A stretch of DNA of 64,000 bases from Sporosarcina beigongshangi (GTDB taxonomy: Bacteria > Actinomycetota > Actinomycetes > Actinomycetales > Micrococcaceae), in NCBI RefSeq assembly GCF_016820535.1, contig NZ_JADHDY010000003.1, positions 248,001 to 312,000 on the forward strand, in the 5' to 3' direction. The position numbers and the translations under genes are program-made. Positions 37,182 to 44,818 of this stretch are shown in pieces (positions within the stretch are counted from its first letter, which is position 1; each line of letters opens with the position of its first letter). The notes under the pieces are model-generated. The model saw only the letters and a list, made by a program, of their open reading frames with translations, ran no database searches and was not told the DNA's origin.

Positions 37182-37994
37182 ATGCCCGACGTGAATATCA
37201 ACAGTGCCGAGGCCGCCTCGACCGTTGCGCAGCACCAGGGCGAGGCCGCTTTCTTTGACGTGGACAACACCATGATGAAGGGTGCCAGCCTGTTCCACGT
37301 GGCCCGGAAGATGTATCAAAAACGCGCTTTCACGCTCCGCGACGCCGCGGGTTTTGCCTGGAAGCAGGCCAAGTTCATCCTGCGCGGCGAGAACATGTCG
37401 GATGTGCACTCCGTGCAGGACTCAGCCCAGAAGCTGGCCGCCGGCATCACGGCCGAGTTTGTCCACCAGCTCGGCGAGGAAGTCTATGACGAGATGATCG
37501 TCTCCAAGATCTGGCCCGGCACGCGCGCCCTCGCCGAGGAGCACCTAAAGTCCGGCCGGCAGGTGTGGCTCGTGACAGCCACCCCTGTGGAGGTTGCATC
37601 TGTCATTGCCGAACGGCTGAACCTGACAGGCGCGCTCGGCACCGTCGCCGAGATCAAGGACGGCGTCTACACCGGCCGCATCGTCGGTGAAATCCTGCAC
37701 GGGGCCGCCAAGGGGCATGCGATCCGTGAACTGGCCAAGGCGGAGGGCCTGGATCTGGGCGCGTGCTGGGCGTACAGCGACTCCTACAACGACATCCCGC
37801 TGCTCACCGCCGTGGGCAACCCGGTGGCGATCAACCCTGATGCCAGGCTGAGAAGGCATGCCCGCGAGAACAACTGGCCCGTCTACGACTACCGATCGGG
37901 CCGCCGCGCCGCCACCCTGGGGCTCAAGGCCGCCACGGGCGCCGGCGTGGTGTACGGACTGTGGAAGGGCATCGCCATGGTGCGCAAGCGCTGA
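37182..37994 (+). CDS. HAD-IB family hydrolase (SerB-like)
   Basis: Haloacid dehalogenase-family phosphatase of 270 residues. Motif I is FFDVDNTMMKG near residue 25, motif II is in VWLVTATPVEV near residue 127, and motifs III/IV are in AKGHAIRELAKAEG and YSDSYNDIPLL near residue 203. A hydrophobic C-terminal tail of about 20 residues may associate with the membrane. The relatives include phosphoserine phosphatases and lipid phosphatases; the substrate is not determined. Confidence 0.87.
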   Translation: MPDVNINSAEAASTVAQHQGEAAFFDVDNTMMKGASLFHVARKMYQKRAFTLRDAAGFAWKQAKFILRGENMSDVHSVQDSAQKLAAGITAEFVHQLGEEVYDEMIVSKIWPGTRALAEEHLKSGRQVWLVTATPVEVASVIAERLNLTGALGTVAEIKDGVYTGRIVGEILHGAAKGHAIRELAKAEGLDLGACWAYSDSYNDIPLLTAVGNPVAINPDARLRRHARENNWPVYDYRSGRRAATLGLKAATGAGVVYGLWKGIAMVRKR

Positions 37995-38043
37995 CCGCAG
38001 CCCAGGGCACCCGGGCCGTGCCCGCCGTCGGGCATAAAAAACA

Positions 38044-38067
38044 CCCGCCCACCAAACGGTGAACGGG
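38044..38067 (-). terminator. Terminator of the bS22 gene
   Basis: Read on the minus strand, a stem formed by CCCGTTCACC and GGTGGGCGGG (with G-U pairs) around a 4-base loop is followed by GTGTTTTTTAT at 38034-38043. It also sits between convergent genes. Confidence 0.8.
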
Positions 38068-38105
38068 CGCTCTTTGAAGAACAACGCTGAGAAGAAGAAC
38101 GAACT

Positions 38106-38204
38106 CTACTTCTTGTTGCGACGCTGGTGACGCGTCTTGCGAAGCTGCTTGCGGTGCTTCTTCTTGGACATCCGCTTGCGGCGCTTCTTAACTACTGAAC
38201 CCAT
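38106..38204 (-). CDS. 30S ribosomal protein bS22 (AURKAIP1/COX24-domain miniprotein)
   Basis: A 32-residue, extremely basic protein starting MGSVVKKRRKRMSKKKHRKQ and ending RRNKK. This matches the tiny actinobacterial ribosomal protein bS22, known from mycobacterial ribosomes. The ATG at 38204 is preceded by GAGGAAC. Lys and Arg make up more than half of the residues. It lies downstream of bldC on the same strand and has its own terminator. Confidence 0.9.
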   Translation of the reverse strand: MGSVVKKRRKRMSKKKHRKQLRKTRHQRRNKK

Positions 38205-38260
38205 GAAAGTTCCTCACAAACTGCATAGAACAACCTCGGTTGAGGCCGTAAACGATTAGG

Positions 38261-38285
38261 TTGACCGATCTCAGGAATCGGTCAA
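38261..38285. repeat. Inverted repeat between bldC and the bS22 gene
   Basis: TTGACCGAT and ATCGGTCAA form a 9-base-pair hairpin with a 7-base loop. A smaller CAACC/GGTTG repeat lies at 38231-38242. It could be a weak terminator for bldC or a regulatory site for the bS22 gene. Confidence 0.5.
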
Positions 38286-38318
38286 AGCCGAAAATGGATC
38301 TTTCCTAGGGTACCGCCT

Positions 38319-38555
38319 TTACCCTGTATGCGCCGAACCGGGGTTCCCCTGGGTCCCTGTGCCATCCACCACGGCACCGCGCAAATAGCTCTCGACGGCG
38401 TTGGCCGGCACCCGGTAGGACCGACCGAACCGGACGGCCGGGAGCTCGCCGGCATGCACCATGCGGTAGACGGTCATCTTGGACACGCGCATGAGCTCAG
38501 CGACTTCCTGCACGGTCAGGAAATTAACGTTGGAGAATTCTTGCTCCTGGGTCAT
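38319..38555 (-). CDS. bldC: BldC-type MerR-like DNA-binding protein
   Basis: Protein of 78 residues containing a single winged-helix domain of the excisionase/BldC type: FLTVQEVAELMRVSKMTVYRM near residue 12, then VHAGELPAVRFGRSYRVP. BldC proteins regulate development and other genes in actinobacteria by cooperative binding to direct repeats. A short disordered tail follows. It is separated from the upstream DAHP synthase gene by a long hairpin. Confidence 0.87.
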   Translation of the reverse strand: MTQEQEFSNVNFLTVQEVAELMRVSKMTVYRMVHAGELPAVRFGRSYRVPANAVESYLRGAVVDGTGTQGNPGSAHTG

Positions 38556-38604
38556 GGCTGTCCTCGATATTCATTTCACTCGGAAAAGGCCGGCCTCGGC
38601 GCAC

Positions 38605-38647
38605 GGCACCTTCTGCTCCTAAGGATACTGTAGGGGCAGAAGGTGCC
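38605..38647 (-). terminator. Terminator hairpin after the DAHP synthase gene
   Basis: GGCACCTTCTGC and GCAGAAGGTGCC form a perfect 12-base-pair stem, extendable by three more pairs (one wobble), leaving a loop of 13 bases. It lies 18 bases beyond the synthase stop on the minus strand. Confidence 0.7.
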
Positions 38648-38664
38648 CATGTGAAAGTTGTACC

Positions 38665-39795
38665 CTAGTGTGACGTGGACCGGCGGGCGCGCGAGCTGCG
38701 GGCCAGATTGGCCAGGACATCGGCAGTGACGCCCCAATCCATGCAGGCATCCGTGACGGACTGGCCGTAGACCAGCTCGGCCCGGCCGGCGGCTACCTCG
38801 TCCACGTCCAGCTTTTGCGCGCCGCCCACCAGGAAGCTTTCGAGCATGACTCCGGCGATGGTGTGCGCGGAGGCGTCGCCGGCTTCGAGCTGGGCGCCGA
38901 TTTCCAGAGCAACCTCTGCCTGGCGGTGGTGGCTCTTGCCTGAGTTGGCATGGCTGGCGTCCACGATCAGGCGCGGGTTGACGCCTCCAGCGGCGGCCTT
39001 CGCGGACGCTTCGGCGACGTCGGGGGCCTTGTAGTTCGGGCCCTTGCGGCCGCCGCGCAGGATCACGTGCGTGTCCTGGTTTCCGGCCGTGGCCACCAGC
39101 GAGGCGCGGCCTTCGCCGTCAATTCCCAGGAACGACTGCGGAGCGCTGGCCGCGTTGCAGGCGTCGAGCGCCACCTGGAGGTCGCCGTCCGTGCCGTTCT
39201 TGAAGCCAATGGGCATCGACAGCCCGGAGCTGAGCTGGCGGTGGATCTGGCTTTCCGTGGTGCGCGCACCGATGGCTCCCCAGGAGATCAGGTCCGCCGT
39301 GTACTGGGGGCTGATGGGCTCCAGGAATTCGGTGCCGGTGGGCATACCAAGTTCAGCCACCTCCAGCAGGAACTTGCGGGCCATTTCCAGGCCCTTTGCC
39401 ACGTCGTGGCTGCCGTCGAGGTTGGGGTCGTTGATCAGGCCCTTCCAGCCCACCGTGGTGCGCGGCTTCTCGAAGTATGCGCGCATCACCACGAGCAGGT
39501 CTTCCTCGTGCTCCTTGGCCGTGGAGGCCAGCCGGCGGGCGTATTCCAGGCCCGCCTCGGGATCGTGGATGGAGCAGGGGCCCACCACCACCAGGAGCCT
39601 GTCGTCGAGTCCGTCCATGATGGCGCGGACCTGGTCCCGGCCCCGTTCGACGACGTTGCTTGTGGCGGCGTCGAGCGGCAGCTTTTCTGCCAACTGGGCA
39701 GGTGACGGGAGTTCGGTGAACTGGCTGACGCGCAGGTTGGCGGTGGCTTTTGCCTGTGCCGTGGCGGTGTTTTCGGTGGCTGCGGTGATGCTCAT
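38665..39795 (-). CDS. aroG: 3-deoxy-7-phosphoheptulonate (DAHP) synthase, class I
   Basis: First enzyme of the shikimate pathway (phosphoenolpyruvate plus erythrose 4-phosphate to DAHP), 376 residues, AroF/G/H type. Conserved stretches are VVGPCSIHDPEAGLEYA near residue 70, AYFEKPRTTVGWKGLINDP near residue 108, the ESQIHRQLSSGLSMPIGFKNGTDG region split around residue 190, and IVDASHANSGK near residue 282. The start follows an AGAGGAAAA site that may be masked by RNA pairing in the leader upstream. The symbol among aroF, aroG and aroH is arbitrary. Confidence 0.9.
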   Translation of the reverse strand: MSITAATENTATAQAKATANLRVSQFTELPSPAQLAEKLPLDAATSNVVERGRDQVRAIMDGLDDRLLVVVGPCSIHDPEAGLEYARRLASTAKEHEEDLLVVMRAYFEKPRTTVGWKGLINDPNLDGSHDVAKGLEMARKFLLEVAELGMPTGTEFLEPISPQYTADLISWGAIGARTTESQIHRQLSSGLSMPIGFKNGTDGDLQVALDACNAASAPQSFLGIDGEGRASLVATAGNQDTHVILRGGRKGPNYKAPDVAEASAKAAAGGVNPRLIVDASHANSGKSHHRQAEVALEIGAQLEAGDASAHTIAGVMLESFLVGGAQKLDVDEVAAGRAELVYGQSVTDACMDWGVTADVLANLARSSRARRSTSH

Positions 39796-39835
39796 GGGAA
39801 GATTTTCCTCTGGTGGGGTGGCAGCGAGCCCCTTG

Positions 39836-39958
39836 TCAGAAACCCGCCGGATATGGCGAAGGACAGAGAAAGATTTTCTCTGTCCTGTTGGCTCTGAAGG
39901 AAGTTGGATGCGTGTCAGTTAGACGCGGGCCCCTCCAGAGCCAACGAAAAATACGCAT
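39836..39958 (-). CDS. Putative leader peptide of the DAHP synthase gene
   Basis: A 40-codon frame begins MRIFRWLWRGPRL, with Phe4, Trp6 and Trp8 clustered at the N-terminus, and ends 40 bases before the aroG start. The concentration of aromatic codons directly upstream of the first aromatic-pathway gene is what a ribosome-mediated attenuator would need. It lacks a clear ribosome-binding site, which weakens the call. Two hairpins lie within or over it. An attenuator with a leader peptide is known upstream of aroF in Corynebacterium glutamicum. Confidence 0.5.
   Translation of the reverse strand: MRIFRWLWRGPRLTDTHPTSFRANRTEKIFLCPSPYPAGF
39860..39886 (-). promoter_or_regulatory. Attenuator-like hairpin in the DAHP synthase leader
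   Basis: AGGACAGAGAAA and TTTCTCTGTCCT form a perfect 12-base-pair stem with a 3-base loop. The 3' arm in the RNA, UUUCUCUG, can also pair with the aroG ribosome-binding site CAGAGGAAA (39804-39812). A second, adjacent inverted repeat, TTGGCTCTG/CAGAGCCAA, lies at 39888-39944. Confidence 0.65.
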
Positions 39959-39980
39959 ACCAACGGTTTGTCATGCCATC

Positions 39981-40010
39981 ACCATATGCCCGGACTTATC
40001 CGGCGAGCAA
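39981..40010 (-). promoter_or_regulatory. Candidate promoter of the DAHP synthase leader transcript
   Basis: On the minus strand TTGCTC (40010-40005) and TATGGT (39986-39981) are separated by 18 bases, fitting a sigma-70-type promoter. Transcription would start roughly 15-20 bases before the leader-peptide ATG. It lies in the last codons of the esterase gene and just beyond. Confidence 0.45.
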
Positions 40011-41006
40011 ATCGGCCACGTAATGCAGCTGCCGGATCCGCTGGTGCTCCTGCCCGCCCTCATGGTTGTTGAAGCGGTAGTACTCCAGCTCCTTGGCCGG
40101 CTGCGCGGCTGCGGCGCCGCCGTAGGCGTTGAAGGAGCCGTACACGGTGGACGGCGGGCAGACGTCGTCCTGGCCTGCGGCGGAGTAGAGTGCGGGGGCC
40201 GTGCAGCGGCGGGCGAGGTGGACGCCGTCGAAATAGTTCAACACCTCAAGGGCTGCCCCGTAGCCGTGGCGGCGGCGGTTGAGGAAGGCGGCAATTTCCG
40301 GGTAGGGGCCGCGGGCGGCGATGTCGATGGCGCGGGGGAAGTCCTGCAGGAAGGGGACGTCGGGCATGGCGGCGATGACGCCGTCGAGCCGGCCTGCGGC
40401 CAGTCCGGCTGCCGCAATGGCCAGGCCGCCGCCCTGGCTGATGCCCGTGACGATGACCTTTCCGGGTTCAATTTCCGGGTGGGCCTGCGCCGCCTCGATG
40501 GCGCGGAACGAGTCCACGTAGGCGCGGCGGTAGTAGTAGTCCTCGCGGCTTCCGATGCCGCGGGTCATGAGTCCAGGATGGGCCGTGCCTCCGGCGGAGG
40601 CGTGGGGGTCCGGGGTGTCGCCGAGGAGGCCGCCGTAGCCCTGGCCGCGGGTGTCCATGATGAAATGTGCATAGCCGGCCTGGGCCCAGCCGGTGTCCTG
40701 CTGGACGAGTCCGCGGCCGCCGGAGTAGCCGATGTACTGAACCACGACGGGCAACTTTTCACCGCGGGCTCGGTTGGCGGGCAGGTGCAGCCAGCCCTTG
40801 ACAGGGTCGCCGCCGAAACCCGCGAAGGTGACGTCGTAGCTGTCGATGACCGTGAGCAGGTTCTCGACCGGCGTGAACGTGGCTCCGAGGGGGAACTCGC
40901 GGGCTTCCGAGATCGTGGCGTCCCAGAATGCGTCAAAGTCTGCAGGCTCGGCGACGTCCGCCCGGTGGCTGCGGAGTTGGGCCGGGGGGAGGTCAAAAAG
41001 AGGCAT
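39996..41006 (-). CDS. CE7-family acetyl esterase (acetylxylan esterase/cephalosporin-C deacetylase)
   Basis: Alpha/beta-hydrolase of 336 residues with the three CE7 signatures: the RGQ motif in MDTRGQGYGG, the nucleophile in GISQGGGLAIA near residue 190, and the catalytic histidine in NNHEGG near residue 316; the acid Asp is in GQDDVCPP. CE7 enzymes remove acetyl groups from xylo-oligosaccharides and other small esters inside the cell. It lies next to the pectin/uronate locus on the same strand as the permeases but beyond a strong hairpin, so it may be a separate unit. Confidence 0.9.
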   Translation of the reverse strand: MPLFDLPPAQLRSHRADVAEPADFDAFWDATISEAREFPLGATFTPVENLLTVIDSYDVTFAGFGGDPVKGWLHLPANRARGEKLPVVVQYIGYSGGRGLVQQDTGWAQAGYAHFIMDTRGQGYGGLLGDTPDPHASAGGTAHPGLMTRGIGSREDYYYRRAYVDSFRAIEAAQAHPEIEPGKVIVTGISQGGGLAIAAAGLAAGRLDGVIAAMPDVPFLQDFPRAIDIAARGPYPEIAAFLNRRRHGYGAALEVLNYFDGVHLARRCTAPALYSAAGQDDVCPPSTVYGSFNAYGGAAAAQPAKELEYYRFNNHEGGQEHQRIRQLHYVADLLAG

Positions 41007-41106
41007 TGCGTAGATGTCCGTTTCTCGTAGGCCCGGCCGGTGGCGGGCACACTGTTAAGTTTTGAACATCCTACGTCTTCCCTGTACCCCTGCACGCCGC
41101 CGCCAG

Positions 41107-41155
41107 CCCGCAGTTTCCGCCCCTTTGGCTCTCCCACAGGGGCGGAAATTGCGGG
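41107..41155 (-). terminator. Long hairpin after the uronate-locus permeases
   Basis: CCCGCAGTTTCCGCCCCT and AGGGGCGGAAATTGCGGG pair over about 20 bases with two imperfections. It lies between the stop of the second permease (41237) and the esterase start (41006), and probably ends the permease transcript. Confidence 0.7.
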
Positions 41156-41236
41156 TTCGCGGATGCCCGGACATCCGCCACGCCGCTGTCGGAGCCCGGA
41201 GTGCTGCGGACGGGGCCATGAGGCCCCGCCGCTGCA

Positions 41237-42178
41237 CTATTTGATGCCGGTGGTTGCGATGCCCTTGATGAGGTAGCGCTGCCCGAACAGGAAGATCAGG
41301 AACACCGGCAGCAGGGACACGATCGACATGGCAAACAGGGAACCCCAGCTGGTGCCGGCCTGGGAGTCAACAAAGGCACGCAGGGCCACGGGAACCGTGA
41401 ACATGTCCGGGTCCGTCAGGTAGATCAGGGCGCCAAAGAAGTCGTTCCAAGTCCAGATGAACGTGAAGATCGTGGTGGTGGCCAGGGCCGGGACCATGAG
41501 AGGAAGGATCACGCGCAGGAAAATGCGCGGATGGCCCGCCCCGTCAATGCGGGCAGCCTCGTCCAGGTCCTTGGGGATGCCGCGGATGAACTGCACCATA
41601 AGGAACACGAAGAACGCATCCGTCGCCAGCAGCTTCGGCACGATCAACGGCCAGAAGGTGTTGACCCAGCCGATCTGCGAGAACAGCACGTACTGGGGAA
41701 CGATCACCACGTGGAACGGGAGCATGATCGTCAACAGCATGACACCAAAGAGCACGGTGCTGGCCGTGAACTTCAGCCGCGCAAAGGCGTAGGCGGCCAT
41801 GGAGCAGGAGATCAGGTTTCCCAGGATGCTGCCAATGACGACGATCGCGGAGTTGATCATGTAGTGGCCGAAGGGATGCGTCAGTGCATTCCAGCCGTCG
41901 GTGTAGTTGCTCATGTCAAGGGTGTTGAGCCACAGTCCCGGGTCCTTGAAGATGAGGTCGTCCGGGCGCAGGGATGAGACCACCATCCAGAGCAGGGGGT
42001 AGATCATGACCGAACCGCTGATGATCAGCAGGACATGCTTGAGAAAGGCCCGACTGCGCGCCTTCCGGCTGAAGGCCAGGGTGCCCCTGGACTCACGGAC
42101 CCGACGCTTCTTGCGCGCAGCCTCGGGCGCAGCGGTTGAGGCCGGGGTTTCCTTGGACATGGTTGGCAGGTTAGTCAT
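41237..42178 (-). CDS. Sugar ABC permease, MalG type (pectin/uronate locus)
   Basis: Permease of 313 residues with six TM helices. The EAA loop is DEAARIDGAGHPRIFLRVILP near residue 215, followed by FTFIWTWNDFFGALIYL. A basic N-terminus (ARKKRRVRESRG) precedes the first helix. The open frame extends much further upstream, but that part lies inside the other permease gene. The ATG at 42178 overlaps the upstream stop by 8 bases, giving a coupled start; the ATG at 42160 is an alternative. No ATPase gene accompanies it. Confidence 0.87.
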   Translation of the reverse strand: MTNLPTMSKETPASTAAPEAARKKRRVRESRGTLAFSRKARSRAFLKHVLLIISGSVMIYPLLWMVVSSLRPDDLIFKDPGLWLNTLDMSNYTDGWNALTHPFGHYMINSAIVVIGSILGNLISCSMAAYAFARLKFTASTVLFGVMLLTIMLPFHVVIVPQYVLFSQIGWVNTFWPLIVPKLLATDAFFVFLMVQFIRGIPKDLDEAARIDGAGHPRIFLRVILPLMVPALATTTIFTFIWTWNDFFGALIYLTDPDMFTVPVALRAFVDSQAGTSWGSLFAMSIVSLLPVFLIFLFGQRYLIKGIATTGIK

Positions 42179-43115
42179 CGTAAAACACCCAATACTTAGA
42201 CGCGACGAAGTTGATGGCGGTGAAGGCTCCGATAATGACCAGCAGCACCCATGCCATGGCGGATGCGTAGCCCATGTCGAACTGGCCGAAGCCCTTTTGA
42301 TAGAGGTAGAGCGTGAAGAACATGGTTGAATCCGACGGGCCTCCGCTGCCTCCGGAGACGATAAACGCCTGGGTGAAGGACTGGAAGGCGCCGATGATCT
42401 GCAACACCAGGTTGAAGAAGATGATGGGGCTGAGCAGCGGGATGGTGATCTTGATGAATTTCTGCCACGTTGAGGCCCCGTCGACATCGGCCGCCTCGTA
42501 GTACATGGCCGGAATCTGGCGCAGGCCGGCCAGGAAGATGATCATCGGTGCGCCAAACGTCCACACGTGCAGCAGGATGATGGAGCCAAGCGCGGTGCTG
42601 GGATCGGAGATCCAGCCGGGCCCCTGGATCCCGATCAACGCCAGCAGCTGGTTGACCAGGCCCGTGGTGCCGAAGATCTGCTTCCACAGAATTGCGATGG
42701 CGACGGATCCGCCCAGCAGCGACGGCAGGTAGAACACCGACCGGTAGAACGGCAGCCCCCTGATGCCTTTGTCCAGGACCAGGGCAATCAGCAAGGCCAC
42801 TCCCAGCTGGATGGGAACACCCACCAGGACATAGGTGAATGTCACGCCAAGGGAATTGTGCAGCCGCGTGTCCTTGAGCATCCGGGCGAAGTTGTCCAGC
42901 CCGATCCAGTTGGGCGACTGCAGCAGGTTGTAGTCCGTAAAGGACAGGTACAACGATGCCAGCATCGGCCCCACGGTGATGAAAGCCAGACCGACGAGCC
43001 AGGGCAACAAGAAGATGTACGCGGCCTTGTTGTCGCGGCGGTCGGCCTTCTTCTCCTCCGCGGTCTTGGGAGCGGTGCGGCGCTTGATCTTGGAAAGTTC
43101 GCCCAGGGCGCTCAC
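42171..43115 (-). CDS. Sugar ABC permease, MalF type (pectin/uronate locus)
   Basis: Permease of 314 residues with a basic N-terminal tail of about 30 residues and six TM helices. The EAA loop is YYEAADVDGASTWQKFIKITIP near residue 215. It starts with GTG at 43115, overlapping the stop of a 27-codon upstream frame as GTGA. With the MalG-type protein it forms the channel that probably serves the three binding proteins coded nearby. Confidence 0.88.
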   Translation of the reverse strand: MSALGELSKIKRRTAPKTAEEKKADRRDNKAAYIFLLPWLVGLAFITVGPMLASLYLSFTDYNLLQSPNWIGLDNFARMLKDTRLHNSLGVTFTYVLVGVPIQLGVALLIALVLDKGIRGLPFYRSVFYLPSLLGGSVAIAILWKQIFGTTGLVNQLLALIGIQGPGWISDPSTALGSIILLHVWTFGAPMIIFLAGLRQIPAMYYEAADVDGASTWQKFIKITIPLLSPIIFFNLVLQIIGAFQSFTQAFIVSGGSGGPSDSTMFFTLYLYQKGFGQFDMGYASAMAWVLLVIIGAFTAINFVASKYWVFYDD

Positions 43116-43195
43116 GGCCGGGCCCCCTTCGGCAGTGTCCCGGCATCAAACATGCCTGCGGTGCGGGCAGCAACGCTTCGGTCGTGGACCAGCAT
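43112..43195 (-). CDS. 27-residue leader ORF coupled to the permease gene
   Basis: A short frame beginning MLVHDRSVAARTAGMFDAG has an ideal ribosome-binding site (AAAGGAGG, 5 bases before the ATG), better than any other in this locus. Its TGA overlaps the GTG start of the permease (GTGA). This arrangement predicts that translation of the permease depends on translation of the short frame. The product resembles nothing known and may matter only as a translated leader. Confidence 0.6.
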   Translation of the reverse strand: MLVHDRSVAARTAGMFDAGTLPKGARP

Positions 43196-43338
43196 GCGAA
43201 CCTCCTTTGTTACTTGGGCGGGGAATTTTTGACAGATTTTCACTAGACTTGGCGTTTGTGCGATGGCGGCCGGCCCAGCCGGATGGCCCCAAATGAACGA
43301 GACCCACGCCACAAGATCGAAGTGACTCATTCCAAAGT

Positions 43339-43395
43339 AAACGTTTTCTTGACGTCTGTACAGCCCGTTTGATAAATTTCGAGAAAGCGTTTTCT
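43339..43395. promoter_or_regulatory. LacI-type operators in the uptake-gene divergent promoter
   Basis: AGAAAGCGTTTTCT at 43382-43395 is an inverted repeat with one mismatched pair. A weaker AAACGTTT-centred repeat lies at 43339-43346. They lie between the minus-strand permeases and the plus-strand binding-protein gene. The 14-base site is identical to the core of the operator before the LacI gene at 60595. Confidence 0.75.
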
Positions 43396-43453
43396 GTGAC
43401 CGGCGCCACAAGGGCCCCAAGAGTGCAGATTCGCACCCACGAGAGGTTGAACA

Positions 43454-44752
43454 ATGAAGTTTCAGCTCAAGAGACAGGCCACCCTTGCGACGTCGGCGCT
43501 GGCGGCAGTTGCCCTCCTGCTCACAGGTTGCGGAGCATCAAGTTCCCCCGAAAAGGCCGGAACGGCAGATGATCCGGTGACCATCCGTTTCGCCTGGTGG
43601 GGCAATGACGCCCGTGCCAAGACGACATTCGAGGTCATCAAGGCATTTGAGGCGGAGAACCCCGGCATCAAGGTCAAGGGCGAGAACTCCGAGTTCAGCT
43701 CATACTGGGACAAGATGGCCACCCAGGTGGCCGGCGGCGACACCCCGGATGTCATCACCATGAGCGGCTCCTACCCCAGCGAGTATTCCAGCCGCGGGGT
43801 CCTTTTGGACCTGGGCACGCTCAAGGAGCCCATCGACACCTCCAAGTTCGCTCCCGGCACCGTGGAACTGGGCCGGATCAACGACAAGCAGTACACCATC
43901 ACCGCCGGCGTGAACTCGATGTCCATGGTTCTTGACCCTGCAGTGTTCGAGGCGGCCGGCGTCGAGCTTCCCCAGGACGACACCTGGACCTGGGACGACT
44001 ACAAGGACATCGCCGCCAAGATCACCGAGGGTTCCCCGGCCGGCACCTTTGGCACCACGCCCATGGCCAACGACTCCTTCCTGGCCGTCTGGGCCCGGCA
44101 GGGCGGCGAGCCGCTGTACACGGCAGACGGCTCAAAGCTGGGCATCAGCGATGCACGCGTCGCGGACTGGCTGCAGATGAACCTGGAACTGCAGAAGTCG
44201 GGCGGTTCCCCCAGCGCCTCCCAGGTCGTGGAAGACACTTCGGCCCAGCCCGAGCAGACGCTCCTGGGCCAGGGAAAGCAGGGCATGAAGGTCTCCTGGA
44301 GCAACCAGCTCAACTCCTACTCCTCCAAGGACTTGATCATCGCCAAGCTCCCCGGCGAGTCCGTCCAGGGCGGTGCATGGCTGCGTTCGTCAATGGAATA
44401 TGCCATCTCCGCCAAGTCCAAGAACACGGCCGCCGCGGCAAAGTTCATTGACTTCCTGGTGAACAGCACGGAGGCGGGAACACTGATCAAGAGCGACCGC
44501 GGCATGCCCGCCAACCTCGATGTCCGCGAAGCCGTGAAGCCGCTGCTCAACGAAAACCAGGTCAAGGAAGCCGCCTACCTGGAGCGGATTGCAGAGATGA
44601 AGCTGACACCGCCCACGCCGTTCCCGGCTGGCTCCTCCGCCACCATGGAGATCCTGAACCGCAACATGACGGATGTCCTCTTTGAGAAGGCCACCCCTGA
44701 CCAGGGCGCGGCGAAATTTGTCGAAGAAGTCAACCTGAACCTCACCAAGTAG
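43454..44752 (+). CDS. Sugar-binding lipoprotein 1 of the uronate locus
   Basis: Family 1 extracellular binding protein of 432 residues. A signal peptide (KFQLKRQATLATSALAAVALL) ends in lipobox LTGC. The mature protein contains IRFAWWGNDARAKTTFEVIKAFE, typical of the family, plus WTWDDYKDIAAKI near residue 180 and MKVSWSNQLNSYSS near residue 280. GAGAGG lies upstream of the ATG. It faces the permease genes across the operator region and is clearly paralogous to the binding proteins at 46931 and 49594. Confidence 0.9.
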   Translation: MKFQLKRQATLATSALAAVALLLTGCGASSSPEKAGTADDPVTIRFAWWGNDARAKTTFEVIKAFEAENPGIKVKGENSEFSSYWDKMATQVAGGDTPDVITMSGSYPSEYSSRGVLLDLGTLKEPIDTSKFAPGTVELGRINDKQYTITAGVNSMSMVLDPAVFEAAGVELPQDDTWTWDDYKDIAAKITEGSPAGTFGTTPMANDSFLAVWARQGGEPLYTADGSKLGISDARVADWLQMNLELQKSGGSPSASQVVEDTSAQPEQTLLGQGKQGMKVSWSNQLNSYSSKDLIIAKLPGESVQGGAWLRSSMEYAISAKSKNTAAAAKFIDFLVNSTEAGTLIKSDRGMPANLDVREAVKPLLNENQVKEAAYLERIAEMKLTPPTPFPAGSSATMEILNRNMTDVLFEKATPDQGAAKFVEEVNLNLTK

Positions 44753-44818
44753 CGCGACCACCGGGACCGGGCTCCTGCCACCAGGCGCCCGGCCCTCCCA
44801 CTCTTGAAAGGCACCTCC

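Noticed and set aside
36798-37409. A 203-residue version of the glutaredoxin-like protein
   Set aside because: The extension runs antisense through the start of the HAD gene, and the conserved fold begins at the ATG at 37073.
42179-42487. N-terminal extension of the MalG-type permease
   Set aside because: The added residues are Arg/Ser-rich and lie inside the upstream permease gene; a coupled ATG exists at 42178.
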